Shown here: in pieces, positions 17,715 to 27,449 of the stretch
Layout of the letters: each line of letters begins with the position of its first letter
How positions within the stretch are numbered: position 1 is the stretch's first letter
DNA from: an uncultured Candidatus Melainabacteria bacterium
GTDB taxonomy: Bacteria > Cyanobacteriota > Vampirovibrionia > Gastranaerophilales > Gastranaerophilaceae
DNA length: 64,000 bases
Direction: 5' to 3'
Assembly (NCBI GenBank): GCA_934692485.1
Contig: CAKUTX010000001.1
Span: forward strand, 1 to 64,000
Program-made: the position numbers and the translations under genes
Notes under the pieces: generated by a model
What the model was told of the DNA's origin: nothing
The model's input: only the letters and a program-made list of their open reading frames with translations
Database searches by the model: none

Positions 17715-18898
17715 TAAGTCTTGAAAATTTAAAAAAATATAAACTTAAAAAAAGATACGTTGCTACAACATTAATCATAGCAGCAGTCGCAGTATGCGGA
17801 ATTGCTGGCATCAGCAAATCAAAAGAGATTAAATATGAAACCAAACCAATTGAGCGCTGTACAATTACCCAAGTTGTAGAAGCATCAGGCACAATCAATC
17901 CAGTAAACACTGTCAGTGTTGGTTCTACAGTATCAGGGCTTATAAAAGAAATTTTCGTAGACTACAATGATGTCGTAAAAAAAGGACAAATTTTAGCACA
18001 AATTGACCCTGCGAACTTTATTGCCCAAGTACAACAAAACCAAGCTCAAATCAATAATGCTCAAGCTAATTTACAAAAACTGCAAGCTATCGCGAATTAC
18101 GACCAAAAGCAATATGCAAGATATAAAAATTTATATGCTAAGAATTTCGTTGCTAAAAGCGAACTGGATGAAAAATTAAGCACATACCAATCAGATTTAG
18201 CACAAATGAATGCCGCAAGAGCCCAAATCAATCAATACAGAGCATCTTTAAAAACAGCTCAAACAAACTTGAGCTACACAAAAATTATTGCACCGGTTGA
18301 CGGAACTGTTATTTCAAGAGAAATCGACCTTGGTTCTCCTGTTGCTGCGAGCTTCCAAGCACCAGAATTATTTACCATTGCTCAAGATTTAACCAAAATG
18401 CAAATAGAAGTTAGCGTGTCAGAAGCCGACATCGGGAAAGTTAAAGAAGGTCAAAATGTAACATACACACTTGACGGCTACCCTGACAGCACTTTTGAGG
18501 GAAAAGTTACCCAAGTCAGATTGTCGCCAACAACGGTTTCAAATGTTGTAACTTACACTGTTATTGTTGATGTTAACAATGAAGATTTGAAACTTAAACC
18601 AGGAATGACAGCAAACGTTTCTATTATTACAAGCCAAAGTAATGATGTGCTTTGTGTTCCAAACATGGCCCTAAAATTTACACCTGATATAAATGGACCT
18701 AAATATAAAAATCAAGGTTTATGGATTTTAGAAAACGGAAGAGCTAAACGTGTCGAAATAGAAACAGGTGCAAGTGATGATTCTTCTACCGAAGTCATCT
18801 CAAAATCCCTCAATGAAGGAGCAAAAGTTATCATGGGTATAGTTGGTAAAAGCAACAAAAAAGATAGCAACAGCGGTGGCAGACCTCCAATGCCGTAG
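17711..18898 (+). CDS. Periplasmic adaptor (MacA/HlyD-like membrane fusion protein)
   Basis: A 395-residue protein with an N-terminal membrane anchor (about residues 17-34), a lipoyl half-motif GSTVSGLIKEIFVDYNDVVKKGQILAQID, a 100-residue coiled-coil hairpin rich in Gln and Ala, the matching second lipoyl half (YTKIIAPVDGTVIS), and a beta-barrel domain. This order is characteristic of MacA-type adaptors, which link an inner-membrane ABC transporter to TolC. The C-terminus ends in a short Ser/Gly/Pro-rich tail. It is followed 25 bp later by the ATPase gene, completing the pump operon. Confidence 0.9.
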   Translation: MISLENLKKYKLKKRYVATTLIIAAVAVCGIAGISKSKEIKYETKPIERCTITQVVEASGTINPVNTVSVGSTVSGLIKEIFVDYNDVVKKGQILAQIDPANFIAQVQQNQAQINNAQANLQKLQAIANYDQKQYARYKNLYAKNFVAKSELDEKLSTYQSDLAQMNAARAQINQYRASLKTAQTNLSYTKIIAPVDGTVISREIDLGSPVAASFQAPELFTIAQDLTKMQIEVSVSEADIGKVKEGQNVTYTLDGYPDSTFEGKVTQVRLSPTTVSNVVTYTVIVDVNNEDLKLKPGMTANVSIITSQSNDVLCVPNMALKFTPDINGPKYKNQGLWILENGRAKRVEIETGASDDSSTEVISKSLNEGAKVIMGIVGKSNKKDSNSGGRPPMP

Positions 18899-18923
18899 AA
18901 ATATTTTCTTAAGAAAGGATTGT

Positions 18924-19628
18924 ATGTCACTAATTGAAGTAAAAAATGCAATAAAAACATATCAAACAGGCGAGGACAGCTTTAATGCACTAAATGACGT
19001 ATCCCTCTCCGTTGAGAAGGGTGAATTTGTCGCAATCATGGGAACTTCTGGTTCTGGCAAATCGACATTTATGAACATGCTCGGCACTTTAGACAAACCT
19101 AACTCAGGGAGCTACTATCTTGATGGGATTGACATGCTTTCACTGGATACTAACAGTTTGGCAATGGTTAGAAATGAAAAAATGGGTTTTGTCTTTCAGG
19201 GATTTAACTTAATTTCCAGAACAACAGCCCTAGAGAATGTTCAACTTCCTATGATTTATAAAGGAGTTCCAGAGGAAGAAAGAATTATTCGGGCCAAAAA
19301 AGCTCTTGAAATAGTAGGATTAGGCAAAAGAGAAGATCATATGCCAAATCAAATGTCAGGCGGACAACAACAGAGAGTTGCTATTGCCAGAGCCATAATT
19401 AACAATCCGCCTCTTATATTGGCAGATGAACCAACGGGAAATCTTGATACTAGAACAAGTATCGAAGTTATGGAATTTTTTGTAAAATTAAACAAAGATT
19501 TAGGCAAAACAATTGTTCTGGTAACGCATGAACCTGACATTGCGCAATATTGCAAAAGAGTCGTAAAATTTAAAGATGGTAACATTATATCAGATAAAAT
19601 CAATACACATACAACTATACCGTATTAA
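18924..19628 (+). CDS. ABC transporter ATPase (MacB/LolD-like)
   Basis: A 234-residue ATPase starting at MSLIEVKNAIKTYQTG; I chose this ATG because GAAAGG precedes it, although the frame is open a further 81 bp into the adaptor gene. Walker A GTSGSGKST, MSGGQQQRVAIARA signature, Walker B ILADEPTGNLD and H-loop LVTHEP are all intact. The VFQGFNLI Q-loop and the GNLD end are typical of the MacB/LolD/FtsE group. It powers the permease encoded 17 bp downstream. In many Gram-negative bacteria MacB is one fused protein; here ATPase and permease are separate. Confidence 0.92.
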   Translation: MSLIEVKNAIKTYQTGEDSFNALNDVSLSVEKGEFVAIMGTSGSGKSTFMNMLGTLDKPNSGSYYLDGIDMLSLDTNSLAMVRNEKMGFVFQGFNLISRTTALENVQLPMIYKGVPEEERIIRAKKALEIVGLGKREDHMPNQMSGGQQQRVAIARAIINNPPLILADEPTGNLDTRTSIEVMEFFVKLNKDLGKTIVLVTHEPDIAQYCKRVVKFKDGNIISDKINTHTTIPY

Positions 19629-19645
19629 ATGAATAGGAATTATTT

Positions 19646-20872
19646 ATGATAGATTTCAAATCAACACTAAAACTTGCAATTGTTTCATTAAAAATAAACA
19701 AAATGCGTTCAATGCTGACCAGTTTAGGCATAATAATCGGTGTTAGCGCCGTAATCATTATGCTTGCTGTCGGAACAGGTGCAAGTGAAAAAGTTCAAAA
19801 AGATATGGAATCAATGGGAAGCAATATTTTAACAATTCGTTCCGCATCCGCAAAATCAGGCGGAGTCAGAATGGGAATGGGTACACGGCCAACACTGACC
19901 CTTAAAGATGCTGCAGCTATTGAAAAAAATGCTAGAGGAATTTCTGCTGTATCGTCAGTCAGTACAGAAGCCAAGCAACTGACATATGGCAATCAAAACT
20001 GGTCAACAACGGTTTACGGGTCTGATCCGGAATATTTTTATATAAAAAATTACGAAGTCGAATCCGGGAGAGGTTTCGTTCCGGAAGATGTAAAAAACTC
20101 CGCTAAAGTAACTGTCATAGGCTCAACCGTTGCTTCGGAACTTTTTGGGGATCTTGACCCTATCGGAAGAATTATGAGAGTCGGAGGAATTCCATTCAAA
20201 GTAATTGGAACACTAAAATCAAAAGGAAGCATGGGGCCAATGGACCAAGACGATTTGATATTTATTCCAATTACAACCGCACAAAAAAAAGTTTTTGGAA
20301 CAGATTTTCCAGGAACAGTTTCAATGATTGTTGTTAAAGGTTCAAATCCAGATGATGTTTCAACAGCAGAACAAGATATAGAAGAACTTCTTACTGCGCG
20401 CCACAAAATCGGAAAAAATCAAACAAAAGATTTTGAAATTCGAAATTCTGCAGAATTTCAAGAGAAAATGAAATCTACAGTAAAAACATTTGCGATATTG
20501 CTTGCATCAATTGCCTCTGTTTCTTTGTTAGTCGGCGGAATAGGGATTATGAATATCATGCTTGTTTCTGTAACAGAGAGAACTAAAGAAATAGGTATTC
20601 GTATGGCAATAGGCGCAAAACCTTCTGATATTCGAATACAATTTCTTATTGAATCCTTTTTGTTATCAATAATAGGTGGACTTATAGGTGTTTTTATCGG
20701 AATTGCTGGAGCTGAAATAGTACAAATATCTGGTGTTATGACCGTTTCAATTTCATTATTCTCAATATTACTATCACTTGGATTTTCTGGCGCAATAGGA
20801 GTATTATTCGGATATTATCCAGCATACAAAGCTTCTTTGCTTAATCCGATTGATGCATTAAGATATGAATAA
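19646..20872 (+). CDS. ABC transporter permease (MacB/FtsX-like)
   Basis: A 408-residue permease with the FtsX-type layout: one N-terminal helix (MLTSLGIIIGVSAVIIMLAVG), a ~220-residue periplasmic domain, and three C-terminal helices with the conserved GGIGIMNIMLVSVTERTKEIGIR motif between the first of these and the next. The periplasmic part resembles the MacB core domain, with a Gly/Met-rich patch around residue 75. Such permeases do not pass substrate through the membrane but drive periplasmic substrates into TolC. Last gene of the TolC-adaptor-ATPase-permease operon; substrate unknown. Confidence 0.9.
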   Translation: MIDFKSTLKLAIVSLKINKMRSMLTSLGIIIGVSAVIIMLAVGTGASEKVQKDMESMGSNILTIRSASAKSGGVRMGMGTRPTLTLKDAAAIEKNARGISAVSSVSTEAKQLTYGNQNWSTTVYGSDPEYFYIKNYEVESGRGFVPEDVKNSAKVTVIGSTVASELFGDLDPIGRIMRVGGIPFKVIGTLKSKGSMGPMDQDDLIFIPITTAQKKVFGTDFPGTVSMIVVKGSNPDDVSTAEQDIEELLTARHKIGKNQTKDFEIRNSAEFQEKMKSTVKTFAILLASIASVSLLVGGIGIMNIMLVSVTERTKEIGIRMAIGAKPSDIRIQFLIESFLLSIIGGLIGVFIGIAGAEIVQISGVMTVSISLFSILLSLGFSGAIGVLFGYYPAYKASLLNPIDALRYE

Positions 20873-20876
20873 CGCT

Positions 20877-22193
20877 CTACAGAGCTTCCAGAGCTGCGAT
20901 TTTCATATCTTTAAAATCAGGAGTAACAATTCTGCCAAACTCTTTTTCAAACCAAATTTCCTGCGCCGCAACCGCTTGATAAATCAACATATCAAGTCCA
21001 GTTATCGTTCTTAAGCCTAATTTTTCTGCCTCTTTTATTAGAATTGTCTTTTTGGGGTTATAAATAACATCATAAACAACTGCATCTCGGCTCAAACTTT
21101 CTAATGTATATAATTCAACAGGCATCATATCTCCAGCTTTGCCAAGCATCCCGATTGGAGTAGTATTCACAAGCATTTTATACTCACCCAAACATCTTAT
21201 ATTTTCAATTTGATATACATTAAAATCAATAGATGGGAACTTTCTTCTAACATAATTCATCAAATCAATTGAATTTGGAATATTTCTTGTAAAAAACGCA
21301 ATCTCCTTAACTCCGCATTCTGTCAATGCAATACACGCAGCGTGCGCAGCCCCACCAGTTCCCAATATTGCAACTTTTTTCCCTAACAAATCCACATCAG
21401 AAGGAATTGCGCGTTTAAAACCTATAACATCAGTATTATATGCCTTAAGCGACTTATCCGCTTCTATATAAACCGTATTAACCGCTCTTGCCAAATCAGC
21501 ATACTTATCAACTTCATTCACAAACAACGAAATCGGAAGTTTTAGCGGAATTGTAACATTAAAACCTTTATATCCGCGTGATTTTAAAAACTTTATCCTT
21601 TCAACAAGGGTATCTGGCGGAGTTTCTAAAATATCGTAGACGGCATCTATTCCGATACTTCGAAAACCTGCTTCATGAATAACTTTCGAAAGAGAATGTC
21701 CCAAAGGATAACCGATTATTGCAAATTTATTTTCTCTATTGTCCTTAATTTCAGGAGTTATCGGTTGCTTAATAGGATTATTCCCAAATTTTTGAGGTTG
21801 AGTCATCCTAGAAGGTCCAAACACATATGAAGGGACATCAGTTTTTATCGTTTCCTGTTTCATTCCCATATACGGTTGATATTGGTTTTCTTGTTGCTGT
21901 TCGCAATCTTGTTGAGATACAACTGACTCTTGGTGTTGCGCCGCTAATTCATCTTGAATTGTATGTTGAATATACTCGGGTTTTGTATTTATCGTAGATT
22001 GATGAACTTCTGATTTTTGAGAAAGTTGGCTAAAACCGCTTGATGTGTGCGATTGTTGAACATTTTCCACCTGAGGTTGAATTGTTGATGATTGACTAAT
22101 CGGAGATGTACCTTGAGCCTTCAATTCCTCTACAGATATTCCTAATTTTTTCGCCTTTTTTGCTAAATAACGTTCATACAATTCCGGATTCAT
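20877..22193 (-). CDS. aroE: Shikimate dehydrogenase with Gln/Ser-rich N-terminal extension
   Basis: The catalytic domain begins at about residue 155 with KFAIIGYPLGHSLSK, followed by FNVTIPLK (catalytic Lys), NTVY, NTDVIGF (Asp), the NADP loop ILGTGGAAHAACI, NTTPIGM and the closing ITGLDMLIYQAVAAQEIWF. It reduces 3-dehydroshikimate to shikimate in aromatic amino acid synthesis. AroE alone is about 270-290 residues; here about 150 extra residues, rich in Gln, Ser, His and Thr, precede it after a short basic helix (ELYERYLAKKAKKLGISVEEL). I place the start at 22193 because GAGGG lies 7 nt before it; the frame also has an ATG nine codons upstream. Last gene of the leftward lptC-topA unit. Confidence 0.92.
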   Translation of the reverse strand: MNPELYERYLAKKAKKLGISVEELKAQGTSPISQSSTIQPQVENVQQSHTSSGFSQLSQKSEVHQSTINTKPEYIQHTIQDELAAQHQESVVSQQDCEQQQENQYQPYMGMKQETIKTDVPSYVFGPSRMTQPQKFGNNPIKQPITPEIKDNRENKFAIIGYPLGHSLSKVIHEAGFRSIGIDAVYDILETPPDTLVERIKFLKSRGYKGFNVTIPLKLPISLFVNEVDKYADLARAVNTVYIEADKSLKAYNTDVIGFKRAIPSDVDLLGKKVAILGTGGAAHAACIALTECGVKEIAFFTRNIPNSIDLMNYVRRKFPSIDFNVYQIENIRCLGEYKMLVNTTPIGMLGKAGDMMPVELYTLESLSRDAVVYDVIYNPKKTILIKEAEKLGLRTITGLDMLIYQAVAAQEIWFEKEFGRIVTPDFKDMKIAALEAL

Positions 22194-22275
22194 TTTTATA
22201 CCCTCTGCAACAACTTTCATTTAACTTTTAAAATTAAATAATAGCAACTCACTGCTTTACAAAAACTATTATACA

Positions 22276-24591
22276 CTAATTTTCTGTATTTTCATTAGTT
22301 TGTTGTTCTTCTTCAACATCTCTTTTATATCCGCACTTCATGCTTGAACATGCAATTACTGTCCCTTTTTTCAAAATTTTTCTGACTAATAATGAGCCAC
22401 ATTCGGGACATTTTTCACCGGTTGGTTCATTCCACAAAGTAAAATCACAATTTGGATACTTATCACAACCATAGAACACGGTTCCACGTTTAGATTTTCT
22501 TTCAACGATTGTGCCTTCTCCGCATTTTGGGCATTTAACTCCTGTTGATTTGCGATAAGGTTTTCTATGCTTGCATTCAGCATTTGTACATTCCATATAT
22601 TTTCCATAAGGGCCCATTTTAAAAATCATATCAGAGCCGCATTTTTCACATTTTTCCTCGCAAACTTCTGGTTCTTTTGTTTGTCCGTCATCAGAACTTT
22701 CTTCTGATAAAGCATTCAAAGACATCATTGTTTTACAATCAGGATACCCTGAGCAACCCAAAAACTGAGTACCAAATTTACTTGTTCTCAAAACCATTGG
22801 TTTTCCACAATTCGGACATTTTATTTTACTTTCAATTCTTACGCGCTCACCGGTTTTAAGAGCTTTATTAACTTCTTCAATAAACGGAGTATAGAATTCT
22901 TGCAAAACATTGTCCCAAACAGCTTTTTTTTCTGCAATTTCGTCCAATTTTGTTTCCATGCCTGCCGTAAATTTATAATCCATAATATCTGCGAACTGTG
23001 CACATAACTGTTTTGAGACAGTTCTGCCTAAAAGAGTCGGATGAAGCGCCTTATCTTTTTTTTCAACATATTTACGAGTTTGGATAACCGTAATAATCGT
23101 AGCATAAGTAGACGGACGTCCGATACCGTGTTCTTCTAAAGCTTTCACTAAAGAAGCTTCATTATACCTAGGAGGTGGTTGTGTAAAATGTTGTTTTGGT
23201 TCAACTTTAAGGCATTTTACCTTATCACCTTTTTCCAAATCAGGAATTTTTGCATCGTCTTTTTGTTCTTCTTCATCAGAATCATTATAAACTTTCAAAA
23301 ATCCGTCAAAAGTCACTTTGCTTGTTCCTGCTTTTAAAGTATAGTCACCCGCAGTAATTTCAATTGTTTTGTTTGCGACTTCTGCAGCTGTCATTTGTGA
23401 TGACATAAATTTTTCCCAAATAAGTTTATACAATTTGTACTGGTCATTATCCAAATATTTTTTTATACTATCCGGAGTTCTTTCAGGGTAAGACGGTCTG
23501 ATTGCTTCGTGGGCATCCTGAACGTTTTGTTTCCCTTTAACGTAAATATTAGGCTTTTCAGGATAATATTTTTCACCATAATTTCCGAGAATAAAATCTT
23601 TAGCCATTGCTTGGGCATCATCAGAAACCCTGACACTATCTGTTCTCATATAGGTAATCAAACCAACCGGAGTACCGTCAATTTCCATACCTTCATAGAG
23701 TTTTTGAGCAACTTGCATTGTTTTTTGAACACCAAAACCAAGTTTTGAACTTGCCGCTCTTTGCATTGTAGAAGTTATAAATGGGGCTGTCGGTTTTCGC
23801 TTGGTCGACTTTTTAGTAACTTTACTAACATCAAATTCTTCTGAATAATTTGTTAAAAAATCAACTATTTTTTGAGCTTCGTCCTTATTTTTAACTGTTT
23901 TTTCAATCGCTTTCCCCTTAATCTTGGAAAGTTCCGCATCAAAAGATTTACCATCTTTATCAAGCAAAGTATGAATTGACCAGTATTCTTGAGGAACAAA
24001 TGCTTCAATTTCGTCTTCTCTTTCACAAATCATTCTCAAAGCAACCGATTGAACTCGCCCTGCAGAGAGATTTCTGTTTCCGATTTGCTTCCACAAAACA
24101 GGACTAAGCTTATAACCTACAAGTTTGTCCAAAATTTGTCTTGTTTGCTGAGCCTTTACCATATCCATATCAATACTTCTAGGATTTTCAACTGAATGTT
24201 TTACGGCCTTAGGGGTAATTTCGTTAAAAACAATTCTCGAAATTTTTTCATCAGGAACTTTTAAAATCTGACGAACATGCCACGCAATCGCTTCTCCTTC
24301 TCTATCGGGGTCGGATGCAAGATAAACACGGTCAACTTTTTTTGCCATATCATTCAATTTTTTTACGACATTTTGCTTTCCAGGAATTACTTCAAACTTA
24401 GGGATAAAATGATTTTCCACATCAAAACCTAAATTTTGTGTAGAAGGGTCTTTTGTCGGCAAATTCCGCACATGCCCGTAACTCGCTTCTATCTGAAATC
24501 CGTCGCCTAAAATTTTTCTAATAGTCTTAGATTTTGCAGGTGACTCAACTATTACTAATGATTTTTCTTTTTTTTCAGCCGTTTTTGCCAT
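22276..24591 (-). CDS. topA: DNA topoisomerase I
   Basis: About 771 residues. The Toprim domain starts LVIVESPAKSKTI, with the DPDREGEAIAWH metal-binding motif. The cleavage site is the Tyr in GLITYMRTDSVR. The RYNEASLVKALEEHGIGRPSTYA segment is in the core. The C-terminus carries several C4 zinc ribbons (CPNCGKP, CEKCGSDM, CPKCGEG, CPECGSL and partners), as in many bacterial topoisomerase I enzymes. It relaxes negative supercoils. Two starts are possible: the ATG at 24591 follows GGTGG and begins MAKTAEK, while one seven codons earlier follows only GAGAAG. It is 8-29 bp after dprA in the same unit. Confidence 0.95.
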   Translation of the reverse strand: MAKTAEKKEKSLVIVESPAKSKTIRKILGDGFQIEASYGHVRNLPTKDPSTQNLGFDVENHFIPKFEVIPGKQNVVKKLNDMAKKVDRVYLASDPDREGEAIAWHVRQILKVPDEKISRIVFNEITPKAVKHSVENPRSIDMDMVKAQQTRQILDKLVGYKLSPVLWKQIGNRNLSAGRVQSVALRMICEREDEIEAFVPQEYWSIHTLLDKDGKSFDAELSKIKGKAIEKTVKNKDEAQKIVDFLTNYSEEFDVSKVTKKSTKRKPTAPFITSTMQRAASSKLGFGVQKTMQVAQKLYEGMEIDGTPVGLITYMRTDSVRVSDDAQAMAKDFILGNYGEKYYPEKPNIYVKGKQNVQDAHEAIRPSYPERTPDSIKKYLDNDQYKLYKLIWEKFMSSQMTAAEVANKTIEITAGDYTLKAGTSKVTFDGFLKVYNDSDEEEQKDDAKIPDLEKGDKVKCLKVEPKQHFTQPPPRYNEASLVKALEEHGIGRPSTYATIITVIQTRKYVEKKDKALHPTLLGRTVSKQLCAQFADIMDYKFTAGMETKLDEIAEKKAVWDNVLQEFYTPFIEEVNKALKTGERVRIESKIKCPNCGKPMVLRTSKFGTQFLGCSGYPDCKTMMSLNALSEESSDDGQTKEPEVCEEKCEKCGSDMIFKMGPYGKYMECTNAECKHRKPYRKSTGVKCPKCGEGTIVERKSKRGTVFYGCDKYPNCDFTLWNEPTGEKCPECGSLLVRKILKKGTVIACSSMKCGYKRDVEEEQQTNENTEN

Positions 24592-24620
24592 CTTATACCA
24601 CCAATCCTTCATCTTCTCGA

Positions 24621-25703
24621 TTAAGGAATAACTCTCTTATATCTGTCCCCGTCAACTTGTTTAATTATGCCTTTAAGCTCCATCGTTGTCAAGTACATTA
24701 GCAAATTATCAATACTCAACTTTGTAAAAGCTTGAAGTTCATCGACGCTTTTTTCTTCTATCTCCAATGTTTCGTAAATAACTTTCTCATCCTCGTTTAA
24801 ATCTGGCATATCAAACAAAGTTTGTTGCTCTATTTTTATCTCCCAGCCTAATGCTTCCAAAACATCATCCGCACAAGTAACTAACGTAGCTCCATTTTTC
24901 AACAGTTTGTATATTCCCTGAGTATTAGGATTTGTAATTAATCCTGGAATACACATCAGCTCTCGGCCTTGCTCCAATGTCAAATTAGACGTAATCAATG
25001 CGCCACTTTTCAAAGATGCCTCTGCAACCAAAGTCCCGTACGACAACCCTGAAACAATTCTATTCCGCTGAGGAAATCTAAATTTTAACGGTTCAAAAGT
25101 CGGGTAATATTCAGAAAGTACAGCTCCACAACCGTTTTCAATCTTTCGATACAATTCTTTATTTGCTGCTGGATACGTATAATCAAAACCACTTGCAATC
25201 ACACCCAATGTTTTTAAACCATTATCAATTGCGGAGATATGAGCTGTAGTATCAATTCCTGATGCCAAGCCGGAAACAATACAAATATCCGTTCCACACA
25301 ACTCTGAAATAATTTTCGTTAATGCTTCCTTTGCGTAGCCTGTTGCTCGTCTTGAACCAACAACCGCCAATGTTCTTTCCAAATTACATCCAAACAAATC
25401 GCCTTTAAAATACAGAACTGATGGAGGATTATCAATATTTCTGAGCATTTCGGGATAATTTTTATCCTCATAAGTAACAAACTCAACACCTCTGTTTTCA
25501 ACTTCTGCAACAACACTATCGACGTCAATCTTATCACGTAATCTCAAAAAACGTTCAGCTTTTTTAACACTCAAACCGTCAATACCTGACAAATCATTCG
25601 CATTAAAAGCCTGCTCAATATCGCCAAAATAATTGTACAGTCTTTGTATAAAAGAACTGTCAATTTCCTCTATTGATGATAAAGCTACCCAATATTTACG
25701 CAT
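24621..25703 (-). CDS. dprA: DNA processing protein DprA (Smf)
   Basis: A 360-residue protein with a helix-hairpin-helix-like N-terminus, the Rossmann core of DprA (VVGSRRATGYAK, SGLASGIDTTAH, GVIASGFDYTYP, SEYYPTFEPLKFRFPQRNRIVSGLS, EASLKSGALITSNLTLEQGRELMCIPG) and a winged-helix-like C-terminal domain. DprA loads RecA on single-stranded DNA entering the cell during natural transformation. Together with the prepilins it fits a DNA-uptake route, but this gene alone does not prove competence. It overlaps the TPR gene by 8 bp. Confidence 0.95.
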   Translation of the reverse strand: MRKYWVALSSIEEIDSSFIQRLYNYFGDIEQAFNANDLSGIDGLSVKKAERFLRLRDKIDVDSVVAEVENRGVEFVTYEDKNYPEMLRNIDNPPSVLYFKGDLFGCNLERTLAVVGSRRATGYAKEALTKIISELCGTDICIVSGLASGIDTTAHISAIDNGLKTLGVIASGFDYTYPAANKELYRKIENGCGAVLSEYYPTFEPLKFRFPQRNRIVSGLSYGTLVAEASLKSGALITSNLTLEQGRELMCIPGLITNPNTQGIYKLLKNGATLVTCADDVLEALGWEIKIEQQTLFDMPDLNEDEKVIYETLEIEEKSVDELQAFTKLSIDNLLMYLTTMELKGIIKQVDGDRYKRVIP

Positions 25704-26472
25704 TTTGTTTTTTCTTTATTCTTTCTATTAATTCGTTGATTTTAGCTTTTTCTTCCTCTGCAATATCCAGATTTGTGTAATCTTCAAAATACTCGATTGC
25801 ATCTTCAAAATCGCCTCTGGCAAAAAACAACACACCAGCTTTTTTATAAGCTGGAGCAAAAGCATCATTTCTTGCAATTGCCTTCAAATAATTAGAAAGC
25901 GCTTTGTCTATCTCATCATTTGCCTCATAAGCTTCTCCAAGATAGTAATAAATCCACGGATTTTCACTCTTGTATTCAAGAACGTTTTCAAAATTTTCTA
26001 TCGCGCTGGCATAATTGCCCAATTCAAAGTGAACTCGACCCAAATCATAATAAACATCATAATTTTCAGGTTGTTTTTCCAAAATATTTTCAAGTTCATC
26101 TATAGCAAGATCAAGTCTTGCATCTTCCATGTAAAATCTTGCAAGATAATGGCGCAAAACGAGATTATCAGGGTTTTCAGAAATCCCATGAGTCACAAGT
26201 TCAATACCTTTCCACATTTCTCTTTGACGATAATAAATATCAGCCAAATTAATATAAATCTGTGGCAATTTAGGATTTAATTCTTCTGCTTTTAAATAAT
26301 ATTTTTCAGCTTTTTCATCATCTCCGAGATTTGCATAACAAAGAGCAATATTATTATATAACTCTGCATTATCCTGACAAGTTTCTAATACAGAACTAAA
26401 TACATCAATAGCCTTTTGATATTCTTTTTTATTGTAATACTCAAGCGCTTTTTCAATTTTTTTATTATTCAT
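25696..26472 (-). CDS. Tetratricopeptide repeat protein
   Basis: A 258-residue soluble protein made of about six TPR units (for example AELYNNIALCYANLGDDEKAEKYY, split across residues 36-60, and PWIYYYLGEAYEANDEIDKAL). No signal peptide or other domain is visible. TPR proteins serve as protein-protein scaffolds. Its start overlaps the lptA stop by one base (TAATG) and its end overlaps dprA by 8 bp, so it is translated with both; its partner is unknown, and being placed after LptC/LptA may point to envelope assembly. Confidence 0.88.
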   Translation of the reverse strand: MNNKKIEKALEYYNKKEYQKAIDVFSSVLETCQDNAELYNNIALCYANLGDDEKAEKYYLKAEELNPKLPQIYINLADIYYRQREMWKGIELVTHGISENPDNLVLRHYLARFYMEDARLDLAIDELENILEKQPENYDVYYDLGRVHFELGNYASAIENFENVLEYKSENPWIYYYLGEAYEANDEIDKALSNYLKAIARNDAFAPAYKKAGVLFFARGDFEDAIEYFEDYTNLDIAEEEKAKINELIERIKKKQNA

Positions 26473-27449
26473 TATAAACCTAATCCCATTCCGTTATCAT
26501 CTTGCTCGCCAGAACCAATATTTTTAATAACGGTTCTGGTATTTCCATCAGCATGAAAGCTTTTCGGTTTCATAGTCATTTTAATTTTATCTGCATAAAT
26601 CGTTCTTACACCTTCGGTAATGCTTGAACGTCCAGTGAAATATACATCATTTGGTTTTCCCTTCGCATTAGGATAAACGATAATTTTTGGGCCTACCGCG
26701 TAATAATCTTGATACCAAACCCTAACATTTCCCGACGCATTAAATATATTTTTATCCTGAGCATATTCTTGCCTGTTAGATTTTAAAACAAGATAAGTTC
26801 CGTCATCCATAATCGCCTTTGACGTAGTATTTCCAGTAGCTGTCAATATTTTTGTAGAAGCATTGTACATAAATCTGTTTGCATAAGACTCATTGCCCTG
26901 TTGCTTAATCTTAGCGTTTCCAATAAGTTCAATATCTTTCAAATCACCATTGTTATCAGTTCTGACTTTTGCCTTATCAGAAAAAGTGTCCAACTCCTTA
27001 TATTTAATAGTAACCGCACCAACTGCAGTCATAATTCCTGTTTTGGTGTCATATTCCTGCTCATCGGCATTAATCACAATAATCGGAGTTTTACCGTCAA
27101 AAACCGTCGACTGAGTATCGCCCTGAGCCTTAACTACTTTAGTAATCAATGACATCTTTAATATATTAGCCTTAACTTCTCGTTTTTTATTTTTCTTAAC
27201 TTCATAAGCATAAGGTTTGTCATAAAAAGTTGCAGTATCGAGTTTTTGTTCCCCGTTCATACTAACATCTGCTTTATCACCGACAACCTTTAATTCATCG
27301 ACAGAAACTTTTACATCTCCCTCAAATTTCAACTTATTTTCTTGTTCATTGTAGCTCTGAGTTTTAGACTCAATAACAAGATCAGATGCCTGTACCGCAA
27401 CCCCTAATGTAAATAGTGTTATTATTAAAGTTAAAACTAATTTTTTCAC
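26472..27449 (-). CDS. lptA: LPS transport protein LptA (OstA-like)
   Basis: A 325-residue protein with a signal peptide (MKKLVLTLIITLFTLGVAVQA) and repeated OstA/LptA beta units, for example FEGDVKVSVDELKVVGDKADV, TAVGAVTIKYKELDTFSDKAKV and ASGNVRVWYQDYYAVGPKIIV. E. coli LptA is about 185 residues, so this is a longer version with roughly twice the repeats. It should bridge the periplasm and carry lipopolysaccharide from LptC to LptD. It overlaps lptC by 4 bp (ATGA), which supports the assignment of both. Confidence 0.88.
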   Translation of the reverse strand: MKKLVLTLIITLFTLGVAVQASDLVIESKTQSYNEQENKLKFEGDVKVSVDELKVVGDKADVSMNGEQKLDTATFYDKPYAYEVKKNKKREVKANILKMSLITKVVKAQGDTQSTVFDGKTPIIVINADEQEYDTKTGIMTAVGAVTIKYKELDTFSDKAKVRTDNNGDLKDIELIGNAKIKQQGNESYANRFMYNASTKILTATGNTTSKAIMDDGTYLVLKSNRQEYAQDKNIFNASGNVRVWYQDYYAVGPKIIVYPNAKGKPNDVYFTGRSSITEGVRTIYADKIKMTMKPKSFHADGNTRTVIKNIGSGEQDDNGMGLGL

